Positions 32,963-44,435 of a stretch of DNA of 64,000 nt are shown here, piece by piece. The stretch is from NCBI RefSeq assembly GCF_964340395.1, contig NC_135569.1:18593957-18657956 (forward strand). The letters run 5' to 3'. The notes beneath the pieces were generated by a model. That model was given only the letters and a program-made list of their open reading frames with translations. It ran no database searches and had not been told where the DNA came from. The first letter of the stretch is position 1; every line of letters begins with the position of its first letter. Made by a program: the position numbers and the translations under genes. The DNA is from Glandiceps talaboti (lineage: Eukaryota; Hemichordata; Enteropneusta; Spengelidae).

Positions 32963-33959
32963 AACTGTTTTGGCAATTCAAGGAGAGGAAACAGTGTCGG
33001 AATGGGAGAACTCTTTTCTTTACGAAGTAGTAAATTAGTCACACTAATATCTGCTTGCTTGATTGACTCTGGGATTTTTTGGCTGAAGTAGTCAGTTTTG
33101 GCGTTATGTAGAAGATCTGTGGTTCTTTGCATCCTGATATAATTGTTTATGAACTGTCAAATTTGTCTTTCGCCATAAGTGCTCAGCATGACGACATTGT
33201 CGTTTTGCCTTCTCAGTCTGTCGTTTATAGAATTATACCAAAGATCACTTCGACAAGATGAAAGTCTCTGCGGCTTTACTGGCGCATGACTTACCATTTG
33301 AGTTTAATGTCGAGATCCTAGGCTGTTAAATGATCAGATGGAGCTAGTATACTGTGAAGGTCTTCCATGCGGACAGTGTGATTAACATTATGAATGTTCT
33401 GTGTCATCTTCATGGTGATAATTGGAGGAGGTAGCGCCACATTGAGGTGACTGATAATGCAGAGATGGTTGGATATAATAACACCAGAAACTATTATAGA
33501 CTGTACTAAGTCACTTTTCAATCTATGCACTTAACCAATAATTATATCGACCATATATGTTCTGACTCCTTGTTAAGGGTTTGGGTACTATAGTCACATG
33601 TTCATGTGAATCTATATCTATGACCTCCTTCACCCCTTTAAAACCACTGTGGCTGGACCATCAGAATGTTGGCATTCTCAATATTAATGTTGAGTATATA
33701 GTTTGTTTGAGTGTGCAGTGTGATAGAAGCCATATAGAGATGGCTTTCATACTATGATTTGGTGTTTTATGTTGAATTAGGAAAATATCAGTATATTGAA
33801 AAAATACTTGCTAATTTGTTGTGTATGTTTTGAAATTTGATATACAGGACTTGAATTTTGTATGTACATGTATATATATAGTATTAAATTTCCCAGAATA
33901 TTAGGTTTGTAAATATGTTAGCACATTGCTAAATTCTTACTATATTGTTTATGGTACAG

Positions 33960-34100
33960 CAACAAGAAGCCCCCATTGGTAATGATGTACTGGTAGGCAA
34001 GGAATGTGTACTTGCCGTGAACGATTATGTCGAGAAGAGTCCTCGCGAGGCGTCCATGAAGAAAGGTTATGTCCTGACCCTCATCAATAGTGCTAACAAG
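33960..34100 (+). CDS. SPTAN1-like: alpha-spectrin-like exon: SH3 N-half, array copy 5
   Basis: Variants [26 protein letters not shown] matches the canonical domain better than LNL. Followed by the short intron type. Confidence 0.85.
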
Positions 34101-34304
34101 GTAATGTCATTCCTGTACATTTCTTATGTTAAGTTATGTCATGTATGCTGACTTAGTGGGCATTCCATTTTATCGTTTCATTTTTTAGCACAACTAGTGT
34201 GATTTGGTGTTTTATGTTGAATTAGGACAATTTAGTATATGTATAACAATCATTGAAAAAACACTTGCTAATCTGTTGTGTATGTTTTGAAATTTGATAT
34301 ACAG

Positions 34305-34396
34305 GATTTAAATTTTCGTTGGACAGCTTTGGAACAAGTGGCTGATGAATGTAGTACCAGTCTTGGCAATGCTCATGATGTACACAGGTTCTTTAG
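34305..34396 (+). CDS. SPTAN1-like: alpha-spectrin-like exon: linker helix, copy 3
   Basis: DLNFRWTALEQVADECSTSL then GNAHDVHRFF (Ser to Asn against the other copies). Ends AG|GTGAGA; phase fits the next exon. Confidence 0.85.
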
Positions 34397-34659
34397 GTGA
34401 GAAATAACTCTTGGGTAGATTGTAAGTGTGTGTATGAGTGAGTAGATGAATTAGTGATAGCCAGCTAGGATAGAGTATGATATGTTGCTAATGATTTGGT
34501 ATGACCGAAAATTCCACAGCTTTGTAGTATATGGAAAGTTTAGGGAATATAATATGAGCTATCAGATCTGACAAACCAAATTCTGTACATATTGACACAC
34601 CAGTAACATTATCAAATTGGCTAAAGTAAAGTACTAAAATGTGTTTAATTTCTGTTTAG

Positions 34660-34855
34660 ATACACACATTTGCTGGAGATAGCCAATAAAAGAAAACGTT
34701 GTCTGGAAGATTCATTGACTCAACACATGCTGAGACGTGAAGCTGGTGATCTCTTGGCAGCCAACAAGACCAGACTGACAGAAATTAATGAAATGACTAC
34801 CGCCATCCAAGTTGAAAGGAGTCAAGAAGTACAGAGTGTAGCTGCTCATATCCAG
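34660..34855 (+). CDS. SPTAN1-like: alpha-spectrin-like exon: repeat after SH3, short copy 1
   Basis: 65 codons: YTHLLEIANKRKRCLEDSLT, QHMLRREAGDLLAANKTRLT, EINEMTTAIQVERSQEVQ. Compared with the long form it lacks 111 bases (37 codons) between DLL and AANK, removing the helix-A Trp and most of helix B. The deletion keeps the frame, but the product could not fold as a normal three-helix repeat. Donor GTTAGG. Confidence 0.85.
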
Positions 34856-35972
34856 GTTAGGATGTGTTCTATGCTATGATTAATTGAGTTGGGTCTTAAA
34901 GTGGCCATATGGATGAGAATTGGGGTATTTGTTTTGGATTTTTAATTTATAAAACAATTTTATCATGGCTTCCTACTTGAAAAATCAGTATGAAACAACA
35001 TATGCCAAGTCCTTGTTTGTAACTCAATAAATGGCAAAAGACCGGTAAGTATGAAAAATGTTTGATATTGTACGTACAATAACAAACTTTGTGACACGTT
35101 TTTTTAAATAGATATTTGCAGTATATTGAATTACAAACACAGAATCCACCTAAGTTGTTTCACTTTGACTTTTCAAGTATGAAGCCATGATAAAATTATA
35201 TTATAAATTTCAAATCCATTTCTCATTCAAATGGCCACTGTTTGAATTCTACATAAATGAATGAAATTTTGTAAAGCAGGGATTTTAACGATTGGGAATA
35301 TAGTTATAAAGTTTGAGCATGATATAAAACTCTGGATAAATTCTGTATTTTCATAAGATTTAAGTTTAAGACTCTTTAGTCCCTGGTCACATGATCTTGT
35401 GATGACGTAGGGATAAAATGTCTTTAGAAGATTGTTGCTGTTGTGGCCCTCTCACTGTTACTGCTGAGTATTGGGGTCCAGATCGTTCTGTAATAGAAGC
35501 ATCTGACTGGACTGGAATAATATGAGAAGAGAACTTTGAATCAAATCTAAATTTCACAATTTAAATTGTTTATTTAGCATTCATGTAAGAATAAATTATA
35601 CCATGCATGAACCAAACTAAACCAAAAATATGGATTATATGGTCATTCTATGTCAAGACAACATGTGTCTGTGTCATTGGTTCTGTTGTGTTAAAAATTG
35701 CCCTTACTTTCCCCAATCTTACTGGATATGGTACTTCATTGTAGAATCATTATTCCCAACATATTTCTTCATTCAGCCGGAAACTATTCGTGACCTCTAA
35801 GGGTAGTCACTCCTCAAGTGACTCATCATGACAAGGGCCCCTTAGGTTACTTGTATTTTCCTTGGCTGAACGAAGAAAAATATTTGGGAATTATATATAA
35901 GTTTACAAATGATACTCTGGTGTTTCTGTCAGCAAGAAACCCATAAGATATTTTATATGTTTATGTTGATAG

Positions 35973-36124
35973 GACCAGTGGAACGTTGAAGTAAATGATC
36001 AAGGTTTTGTACCAGCAACTGAGAAGATAGATTCAGTGCAGTCCTCATCCCAGGGTAACTTGGCTGATGAAGTCAATAGTATTGCCAACAGACAGAGACA
36101 GAGACAGAGACAGATCGAAGATCA
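35973..36124 (+). CDS. SPTAN1-like: alpha-spectrin-like exon: SH3 C-half and helix C, copy 1
   Basis: Gives DQWNVEVNDQGFVPATEKID, then SVQSSSQGNLADEVNSIANR and QRQRQRQIED. Canonical: [23 protein letters not shown]...SRENLLEEQGSIALRQEQIDNQ. The first Trp of the WW pair (ligand binding) is Gln, and the Tyr after VPAA is missing. Phase 0 start (ATAG acceptor), ends CA|GTAAGT, and the next exon's first base completes Gln. The 20-residue alternatively used vertebrate segment (TRITKEAG...) is absent. Confidence 0.87.
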
Positions 36125-36499
36125 GTAAGTTACTATAATTATCACCATGGGTTTCTTACAGAGAAGTTGCACAATGTTGATGGAAGAAAGTCATGAAATT
36201 TACATTTTAGATGCAGCATTTTAGCAAAGATTTTTGAACCTTTGTAACATTGACTATAGTTTGATAGGGAACCCTGGTAAAACAGCTATGGAATTCTGGG
36301 ACATTTGACCTACTTCCCAGCTTGACAATGATGTATAGAATGTTGCAGGCAAACCTAAGTAAGTTTAGTGACCTCAAAAAAGATTTTTTGACAAGTTTGT
36401 GATGAAGCACTATATACATTGTACTATCCATTCGACACACCTGTAACGTTATCAAATTGGCTAAAGTAAAGTGCTAAAATGTGTTTAATTTCTGTTTAG

Positions 36500-36695
36500 A
36501 TACACACATTTGCTGGAGATAGCCAATAAAAGAAAACGTTGTCTGGAAGATTCATTGACTCAACACATGCTGAGACGTGAAGCTGGTGATCTCTTGGCAG
36601 CCAACAAGACCAGACTGACAGAAATTAATGAAATGACTACCGCCATCCAAGTTGAAAGGAGTCAAGAAGTACAGAGTGTAGCTGCTCATATCCAG
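36500..36695 (+). CDS. SPTAN1-like: alpha-spectrin-like exon: repeat after SH3, short copy 2
   Basis: Base-for-base like short copy 1 as far as read (LEDSLTQHML, GCCATCCAAG). It joins the preceding SH3 C-half exon in canonical order and phase. Confidence 0.87.
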
Positions 36696-37812
36696 GTTAG
36701 GATGTGTTCTATGCTATGATTAATTGAGTTGGGTCTTAAAGTGGCCATATGGATGAGAATTGGGGTATTTGTTTTGGATTTTTAATTTATAAAACAATTT
36801 TATCATGGCTTCCTACTTGAAAAATCAGTATGAAACAACATATGCCAAGTCCTTGTTTGTAACTCAATAAATGGCAAAAGACCGGTAAGTATGAAAAATG
36901 TTTGATATTGTACGTACAATAACAAACTTTGTGACACGTTTTTTTAAATAGATATTTGCAGTATATTGAATTACAAACACAGAATCCACCTAAGTTGTTT
37001 CACTTTGACTTTTCAAGTATGAAGCCATGATAAAATTATATTATAAATTTCAAATCCATTTCTCATTCAAATGGCCACTGTTTGAATTCTACATAAATGA
37101 ATGAAATTTTGTAAAGCAGGGATTTTAACGATTGGGAATATAGTTATAAAGTTTGAGCATGATATAAAACTCTGGATAAATTCTGTATTTTCATAAGATT
37201 TAAGTTTAAGACTCTTTAGTCCCTGGTCACATGATCTTGTGATGACGTAGGGATAAAATGTCTTTAGAAGATTGTTGCTGTTGTGGCCCTCTCACTGTTA
37301 CTGCTGAGTATTGGGGTCCAGATCGTTCTGTAATAGAAGCATCTGACTGGACTGGAATAATATGAGAAGAGAACTTTGAATCAAATCTAAATTTCACAAT
37401 TTAAATTGTTTATTTAGCATTCATGTAAGAATAAATTATACCATGCATGAACCAAACTAAACCAAAAATATGGATTATATGGTCATTCTATGTCAAGACA
37501 ACATGTGTCTGTGTCATTGGTTCTGTTGTGTTAAAAATTGCCCTTACTTTCCCCAATCTTACTGGATATGGTACTTCATTGTAGAATCATTATTCCCAAC
37601 ATATTTCTTCATTCAGCCGGAAACTATTCGTGACCTCTAAGGGTAGTCACTCCTCAAGTGACTCATCATGACAAGGGCCCCTTAGGTTACTTGTATTTTC
37701 CTTGGCTGAACGAAGAAAAATATTTGGGAATTATATATAAGTTTACAAATGATACTCTGGTGTTTCTGTCAGCAAGAAACCCATAAGATATTTTATATGT
37801 TTATGTTGATAG

Positions 37813-37964
37813 GACCAGTGGAACGTTGAAGTAAATGATCAAGGTTTTGTACCAGCAACTGAGAAGATAGATTCAGTGCAGTCCTCATCCCAGGGTAACT
37901 TGGCTGATGAAGTCAATAGTATTGCCAACAGACAGAGACAGAGACAGAGACAGATCGAAGATCA
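37813..37964 (+). CDS. SPTAN1-like: alpha-spectrin-like exon: SH3 C-half, copy 2
   Basis: Same sequence as copy 1, exactly 1,840 bp downstream, with the same splice sites. Confidence 0.87.
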
Positions 37965-38339
37965 GTAAGTTACTATAATTATCACCATGGGTTTCTTACA
38001 GAGAAGTTGCACAATGTTGATGGAAGAAAGTCATGAAATTTACATTTTAGATGCAGCATTTTAGCAAAGATTTTTGAACCTTTGTAACATTGACTATAGT
38101 TTGATAGGGAACCCTGGTAAAACAGCTATGGAATTCTGGGACATTTGACCTACTTCCCAGCTTGACAATGATGTATAGAATGTTGCAGGCAAACCTAAGT
38201 AAGTTTAGTGACCTCAAAAAAGATTTTTTGACAAGTTTGTGATGAAGCACTATATACATTGTACTATCCATTCGACACACCTGTAACGTTATCAAATTGG
38301 CTAAAGTAAAGTGCTAAAATGTGTTTAATTTCTGTTTAG

Positions 38340-38535
38340 ATACACACATTTGCTGGAGATAGCCAATAAAAGAAAACGTTGTCTGGAAGATTCATGGACT
38401 CAACACATGCTGAGACGTGAAGCTGGTGATCTCTTGGCAGCCAACAAGACCAGACTGACAGAAATTAATGAAATGACTACCGCCATACAAGTTGAAAGAA
38501 GTCAAGAAGTACAGAGTGTGGCTGCTCATATCCAG
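38340..38535 (+). CDS. SPTAN1-like: alpha-spectrin-like exon: repeat after SH3, short copy 3
   Basis: Differs from short copies 1-2 by LEDSWTQHML (Trp for Leu) and by silent changes (GCCATACAAG, GAAAGAAG, GTGTGG). It shares these with short copy 4. Confidence 0.87.
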
Positions 38536-39652
38536 GTTAGGATGTGTTCTATGCTATGATTAATTGAGTTGGGTCTTAAAGTGGCCATATGGATGAGAAT
38601 TGGGGTATTTGTTTTGGATTTTTAATTTATAAAACAATTTTATCATGGCTTCCTACTTGAAAAATCAGTATGAAACAACATATGCCAAGTCCTTGTTTGT
38701 AACTCAATAAATGGCAAAAGACCGGTAAGTATGAAAAATGTTTGATATTGTACGTACAATAACAAACTTTGTGACACGTTTTTTTAAATAGATATTTGCA
38801 GTATATTGAATTACAAACACAGAATCCACCTAAGTTGTTTCACTTTGACTTTTCAAGTATGAAGCCATGATAAAATTATATTATAAATTTCAAATCCATT
38901 TCTCATTCAAATGGCCACTGTTTGAATTCTACATAAATGAATGAAATTTTGTAAAGCAGGGATTTTAACGATTGGGAATATAGTTATAAAGTTTGAGCAT
39001 GATATAAAACTCTGGATAAATTCTGTATTTTCATAAGATTTAAGTTTAAGACTCTTTAGTCCCTGGTCACATGATCTTGTGATGACGTAGGGATAAAATG
39101 TCTTTAGAAGATTGTTGCTGTTGTGGCCCTCTCACTGTTACTGCTGAGTATTGGGGTCCAGATCGTTCTGTAATAGAAGCATCTGACTGGACTGGAATAA
39201 TATGAGAAGAGAACTTTGAATCAAATCTAAATTTCACAATTTAAATTGTTTATTTAGCATTCATGTAAGAATAAATTATACCATGCATGAACCAAACTAA
39301 ACCAAAAATATGGATTATATGGTCATTCTATGTCAAGACAACATGTGTCTGTGTCATTGGTTCTGTTGTGTTAAAAATTGCCCTTACTTTCCCCAATCTT
39401 ACTGGATATGGTACTTCATTGTAGAATCATTATTCCCAACATATTTCTTCATTCAGCCGGAAACTATTCGTGACCTCTAAGGGTAGTCACTCCTCAAGTG
39501 ACTCATCATGACAAGGGCCCCTTAGGTTACTTGTATTTTCCTTGGCTGAATGAAGAAAAATATTTGGGAATTATATATAAGTTTACAAATGATACTCTGG
39601 TGTTTCTGTCAGCAAGAAACCCATAAGATATTTTATATGTTTATGTTGATAG

Positions 39653-39804
39653 GACCAGTGGAACGTTGAAGTAAATGATCAAGGTTTTGTACCAGCAACT
39701 GAGAAGATAGATTCAGTGCAGTCCTCATCCCAGGGTAACTTGGCTGATGAAGTCAATAGTATTGCCAACAGACAGAGACAGAGACAGAGACAGATCGAAG
39801 ATCA
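39653..39804 (+). CDS. SPTAN1-like: alpha-spectrin-like exon: SH3 C-half, copy 3
   Basis: Third 1,840-bp unit; the coding sequence is unchanged. The intron before it has one visible base difference (GGCTGAATGAAG instead of GGCTGAACGAAG). Confidence 0.87.
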
Positions 39805-40179
39805 GTAAGTTACTATAATTATCACCATGGGTTTCTTACAGAGAAGTTGCACAATGTTGATGGAAGAAAGTCATGAAATTTACATTTTAGATGCAGCATT
39901 TTAGCAAAGATTTTTGAACCTTTGTAACATTGACTATAGTTTGATAGGGAACCCTGGTAAAACAGCTATGGAATTCTGGGACATTTGACCTACTTCCCAG
40001 CTTGACAATGATGTATAGAATGTTGCAGGCAAACCTAAGTAAGTTTAGTGACCTCAAAAAAGATTTTTTGACAAGTTTGTGATGAAGCACTATATACATT
40101 GTACTATCCATTCGACACACCTGTAACGTTATCAAATTGGCTAAAGTAAAGTGCTAAAATGTGTTTAATTTCTGTTTAG

Positions 40180-40375
40180 ATACACACATTTGCTGGAGAT
40201 AGCCAATAAAAGAAAACGTTGTCTGGAAGATTCATGGACTCAACACATGCTGAGACGTGAAGCTGGTGATCTCTTGGCAGCCAACAAGACCAGACTGACA
40301 GAAATTAATGAAATGACTACCGCCATACAAGTTGAAAGAAGTCAAGAAGTACAGAGTGTGGCTGCTCATATCCAG
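40180..40375 (+). CDS. SPTAN1-like: alpha-spectrin-like exon: repeat after SH3, short copy 4 (last open exon)
   Basis: Same as short copy 3. After its donor the intron diverges from the other units at about 40,454 and leads to a damaged linker exon, so this is the last intact exon of the array. Confidence 0.87.
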
Positions 40376-40570
40376 GTTAGGATGTGTTCTATGCTATGAT
40401 TAATTGAGTTGGGTCTTAAAGTGGCCATATGGATGAGAATTGGGGTATTTGTTTGATGTATGAAAAAACATATGCCAAGTCCTTGTTTCAATAAATGGCA
40501 AAAGATCGGTAAGTGTGAAAAATGTTTGTTATCGTATGTACAATAACAAACTTTTTGACACTTTTGTTAG

Positions 40571-40657
40571 ATTTTGGCAATGTATTGAGTTAAAAACACT
40601 GACTGATGAATGAAGTACCAGATTTGGCAGTGCTCATGAAGTACACAGGTTCTTTAG
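40571..40657 (+). pseudogene. SPTAN1-like: decayed linker-helix exon
   Basis: The end reads GSAHEVHRFF followed by AG|GTGAGA as in the intact linker exons, but the Cys codon after ADE is TGA (stop) and the first third is unrecognisable. It follows a TTGTTAG acceptor. GSAHEV here is closer to the canonical sequence than GSAHDV of the intact copies. Confidence 0.75.
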
Positions 40658-40691
40658 GTGAGAAATAACTAGATCATGTGTGTGATTGAGT

Positions 40692-40706
40692 GGGGGGGGG
40701 GGGGGG
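40692..40706. repeat. poly-G run
   Basis: Uninterrupted G tract in the intron after the decayed exon. Confidence 0.9.
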
Positions 40707-41050
40707 AGTGATAGGCAGCTAGGAGATGCATGGAGGATGATATGTTGGTAATGACTCCTATTGCATATTCGGTATGACAGAAAATTCTGCAGCTTTGTAG
40801 ATGGAAAGATCAGGGAATATTATATATGAAAGTAATTAGTTTTTTTCTGTTACATATTATCTACTGTTATGATATTGGTCATGTAGTTTTATTACTATCA
40901 TGTGTCTAGGTATAATTTGGGAAAATATTGTAGTATTAAAAGCATGTAAGAATAGAAAGTGACCTCAACTCCATTTCTTCATAGTTTACACAGGAACACA
41001 GTTATAGATGTCCACTTCAATTGAATAGTGTTCTTTTTTGTCTATTCCAG

Positions 41051-41210
41051 AGATGCCAATGAAACTTTAAAAGTGAGAAAGACAATGCTCTGAATACAGA
41101 CAACTATGGACATGACGTACACAGTGTTCAGGCCTTTCAGTGTAAACATTGCTAGTATTACTTACAAACGGTATGAAATTGATGACACTGTCTGTAATCT
41201 TCAGAGATGT
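41051..41210 (+). pseudogene. SPTAN1-like: decayed exon of the next alpha-spectrin repeat
   Basis: After TATTCCAG the frame reads (R)DANETLK, then shifts. In the next frame it continues EKDNALNTDNYGHDVHSVQA and FQCKH. Canonical is RDADETKEWIEEKNQALNTDNYGHDLASVQALQRKH, so the WIE segment is lost in a frame-breaking deletion and stops follow. The end (near TTCAGAGATGT|GTAAGT) keeps a donor. This shows decay of the 3' part of the locus. Confidence 0.8.
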
Positions 41211-43804
41211 GTAAGTTTATCTATGTAACATTCTGAAATACTTCACTTTACTTTTTTTTGTAGCATAGTATTATGTTACATAGAGACGCTCATTAGACAA
41301 AAGTTTATGATCTGTAATCATTTTAATATTTCATATCATTCATAGAATATTCGCATAAGTCAAATCTATACAATTTTGTATGATCATGACCTTGCGAGAC
41401 ACATTAGTCGGTTTTTTGAGGACATATTTGTCGTTTTTTTATGGTATTTGGTAAATTGGCTACAAACTAACTTCACAATTGCAAGTCAAAACTACGAGAG
41501 TCAATCTAAGTATGGTACTTCCATTGACCTCACTGTACTAACAAGTACATGATTTCTCATGTTCAAAATAGATTTTCAATGATTTGCTATCCATACCCTC
41601 TGAAAATATGAATGGCTAAAGCTGTTTGATGATGTATCTAATCTTGTCCTATTTACGAAATCTAACTGTATTTGCCAAAAACAATTGGCCTAGACTTGTT
41701 GCGACAGCAGTCGCCAACTTACAATCACACGATATGTACTCCAACGAGTTGTGCCGAAGATGTGTGTACTACTGTGCAGTAGTGATATACCAATCGATTC
41801 AAGTTTCTGTGTGGTGGTAAATTTGTTTGTTAACAATGTCTGTTGATATCAATTTCTTTGAGTGTTCAGCGTAGCATTGTGGCATGCAATCATCACTGAT
41901 GAAATCGACACAGTGTAGTTAGTATCTATTGTTTTTCGACTACCTAGCCTAGTTATATATCATCCCATTCTGGTAGAGGTTTGACACATCTCATGTGTGA
42001 ATGGTTTTCTACACTATATAATCTCGAGTGTGCCATATTGATAATCTAAACATTTACTAGAGGGTCTTACAATGTCAGAATGCCAAATACATTTGAGGTG
42101 TTGTTTAGTTCTTTCAAAACACTACAAATACGCGAAAAACATCATAATTCACATTTTTCCATCCTTTTTTAAAAGCTTTGGTGGTACTTTGTTAATCATG
42201 GCAATGGAGTGCAACATTTTTTGGTTGATAAAACATGATTTAAAAAAACTTCTGGTCTTTTGACATAGCATGGAGAGTTAAATTTGTGAACATGATGACT
42301 CTATTCAGTCAAAATGACAGGGTTGAGTAGGCAAGTGGATAAAACTTTGAGAAATAGACCATGGTTTATAGGTGGATGTACCAGGTTACAGAACACCTGG
42401 TGTTCAAGTATGCAGTGAATATATCATTAGACAACCACTCTGCTGACAAAATTGTGTTCCCAGCCCGACCTGTCTTAGAATTAAACCAATTCATATATAC
42501 TCAGACAATTTGACAACGTGTATGATATTATATGCATATCAGTTATTTCCCCGTTTATGGCCAAAACAAATCTCTTCTTACGTCAACAGTGCTCAAACTG
42601 AAGTTACATTACCAAAACTTCATCCTGGACTATTTTGCATCTGAGGCTTTCAAAAATCCTTATTGTGTAATCCTGCATCAAAAAACATGTATTGGAAAAA
42701 CAGTTCACAGGAAATTAATTTATAATACTTTGACTGGCAATAATATACTACATTTTATTTGCCACCAATTGAGTATAACATTCACAATTTACTGGGAAGT
42801 GTGGTTTCTTTACAATGATGAAGGGAAACACATCGTGTGTGCCTCATGTCTATAATGTATGTATACATTGTGACTGTCTAGTAACTACCTCTTGCTGTCC
42901 ATGAATTTGTGTTTTTTGGGGACAATAAGTGCTCCATACAATCGATACTCAAAGAATATGTGTAGTGGTGTGGCTTACAATCACCATCACTAAGGGTATA
43001 GGATACTGCCATTAAAAGAGCTAAATATGTTGAAGAGCTAAACCTGTTTTTCTGAAAGTCATCGGTTCAGATTTATATGTGCAATCAGTAACATACATGT
43101 AAATGACAAATATGAGTTTCATTACACATCAACAATTTATGAAATATCACTTTAAAAATGCCAACAAGTTCTGAAGACACAAGTACAATAAATGAATGAT
43201 TTACAGAAAATAGAATAATGGTAAAATTCAACAATGGTAAGTTGCGCCTTATAAGTTATGGGGTCAACAATTTTCCATTGTGACTTCTTCTCCATTGTAA
43301 GAAAAGTATCATCATCTATCAGCTATGATGACCTACAGCATTATGTACCAAGTCTACCACCTATAAAGATGAATATAATAAAGTAATCTATTTGATCTTA
43401 AAATAATTTCATAAATTCAAAACTTAATATTAATTATAATCATTTGACTCTAGACTGTTCCTGTCAGTATGCACACCTACAGCTTATATTTTTAGAATCA
43501 TATTATTACAATAAATGTTGCAATTTGTCTTTGAGCTAATTGTCAAAACAGTCAACAATGAAATATCCAATTGCAATATTACACAAAACGCTTTGAATGA
43601 AGTAACTTCTGATAATGTTTGATGAACTTCAGGTTTAAGTTTTCATAATTCCACTACAAATTTGGGGTACTTAACATAATGTAGCAAGTCCACGTTTGTG
43701 GCATAATTCCACAAACACAAATCAACAACAAAAGTCGCAAATTAATGCAAGATTGGAAAAGTCATGATGAGAACCTTGACTCGTTCTGTTGTGAACTTAC
43801 AACA
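41211..43804. other. AT-rich sequence with no recognised gene
   Basis: ORFs of 64, 63 and 107 residues (41,626; 42,072; 42,532) have no family resemblance that I can see. No later spectrin exons were found. Confidence 0.4.
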
Positions 43805-44435
43805 GTTTATATAGCGTGTGGTGTCTAGTTTGGAAATTGTTCAAAGGAAAATGATTGCCTCACAGGTGTATGATTTGGGTAAAAAAATGTGGGTTTTTTT
43901 TTGGTTAGAAAAAATTAAAATGTAAACCTACTGGGGGCAGATCAGTCTGAAATTGGGTGGGAACTTTCTTCGAGGGGTTTATAGTAAAAAGAATTTCATT
44001 ATATGATGCTCCTAATAGTGATATGCAAATTAGGTATACAAATATGAACTATTTGGTCAAAAATCTTTAATTCCGAAAGGACTTTGCTGATTTGTCTGTA
44101 ATTTCACAGGGATGTTTCTTGGAATGTACAGATCAGTGAATATTAATCACATGATGATGCCATGAGTGATATGCAGATTATGGTTAAATACATAAATAAA
44201 TAAACATTCAAAACATGTATGTAAATGGGACTATTAAACAGCAAGAGCACGCCTATAGCAACAGTCAAATGATCACATGTATTGCAAAGATATTATCAGA
44301 GATTCATAGGCAGGTGAATGAACATTCAAAAAATGTATGCAAATATGTCTAGCAACATGACCACTCCCATACCAACAGTTAAATGATTGTGTATATTGCA
44401 AATGTAACAACAGGGCTGGATGGATAGGTAACTGT
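43805..44435 (+). repeat. family 2 fragment, copy d
   Basis: Body motifs (GTGTCTAGTTTGGAAATTG, 'gatatgcaaattagg') then three core units (ATTCAAAACATGTATG near 44,207; ATTCAAAAAATGTATG near 44,325). It lacks the 5' hairpin, and the 3' end ends in ACAGGGCTGGATGG without the terminal inverted copy. Confidence 0.65.

Larger units (their letters stand above)
29041..34855 (+). repeat. tandem duplication of SH3 N-half / linker / repeat exons (1.63-kb units)
   Basis: SH3 N-half exons stand at 29,050, 30,681, 32,326 and 33,960 (spacings 1,631, 1,645, 1,634). The first two and the last are followed by linker and repeat exons at matching distances. The third carries instead the long intron type seen after 27,205. 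Introns align over their whole length with few differences, for example the 'gtgagaaataactcttgggtagattg' segment (landmark GAAATAACTCTTGGGTAG). The exon content of one unit (141+92+310 or 307) is a multiple of three. Confidence 0.9.
34643..40440 (+). repeat. 1,840-bp tandem repeat, three units plus a partial
   Basis: Each unit consists of a 1,117-bp intron, the 152-bp SH3 C-half exon, a 375-bp intron and the 196-bp short repeat exon, total 1,840. Repeat exons start at 34,660, 36,500, 38,340 and 40,180, at exact intervals. Units are almost identical. A few substitutions pair copies 1-2 against 3-4. Coding content per unit is 348 bases (116 codons), phase 0 to phase 0. Confidence 0.95.

Noticed and set aside
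33318-33530. 70-codon minus-strand ORF conserved at 28,414 and 33,318
   Set aside because: Conservation is explained by recent duplication of the whole intron; no homology seen.
36207-36455. 82-codon minus-strand ORF repeated at 38,047 and 39,887
   Set aside because: Lies in the intron of the 1,840-bp tandem unit; identity reflects the tandem duplication, not selection.
42532-42855. 107-codon ORF starting MHISYFPVYGQNK
   Set aside because: No recognisable family, AT-rich surroundings, no splice-bounded structure; length is within chance for this composition.
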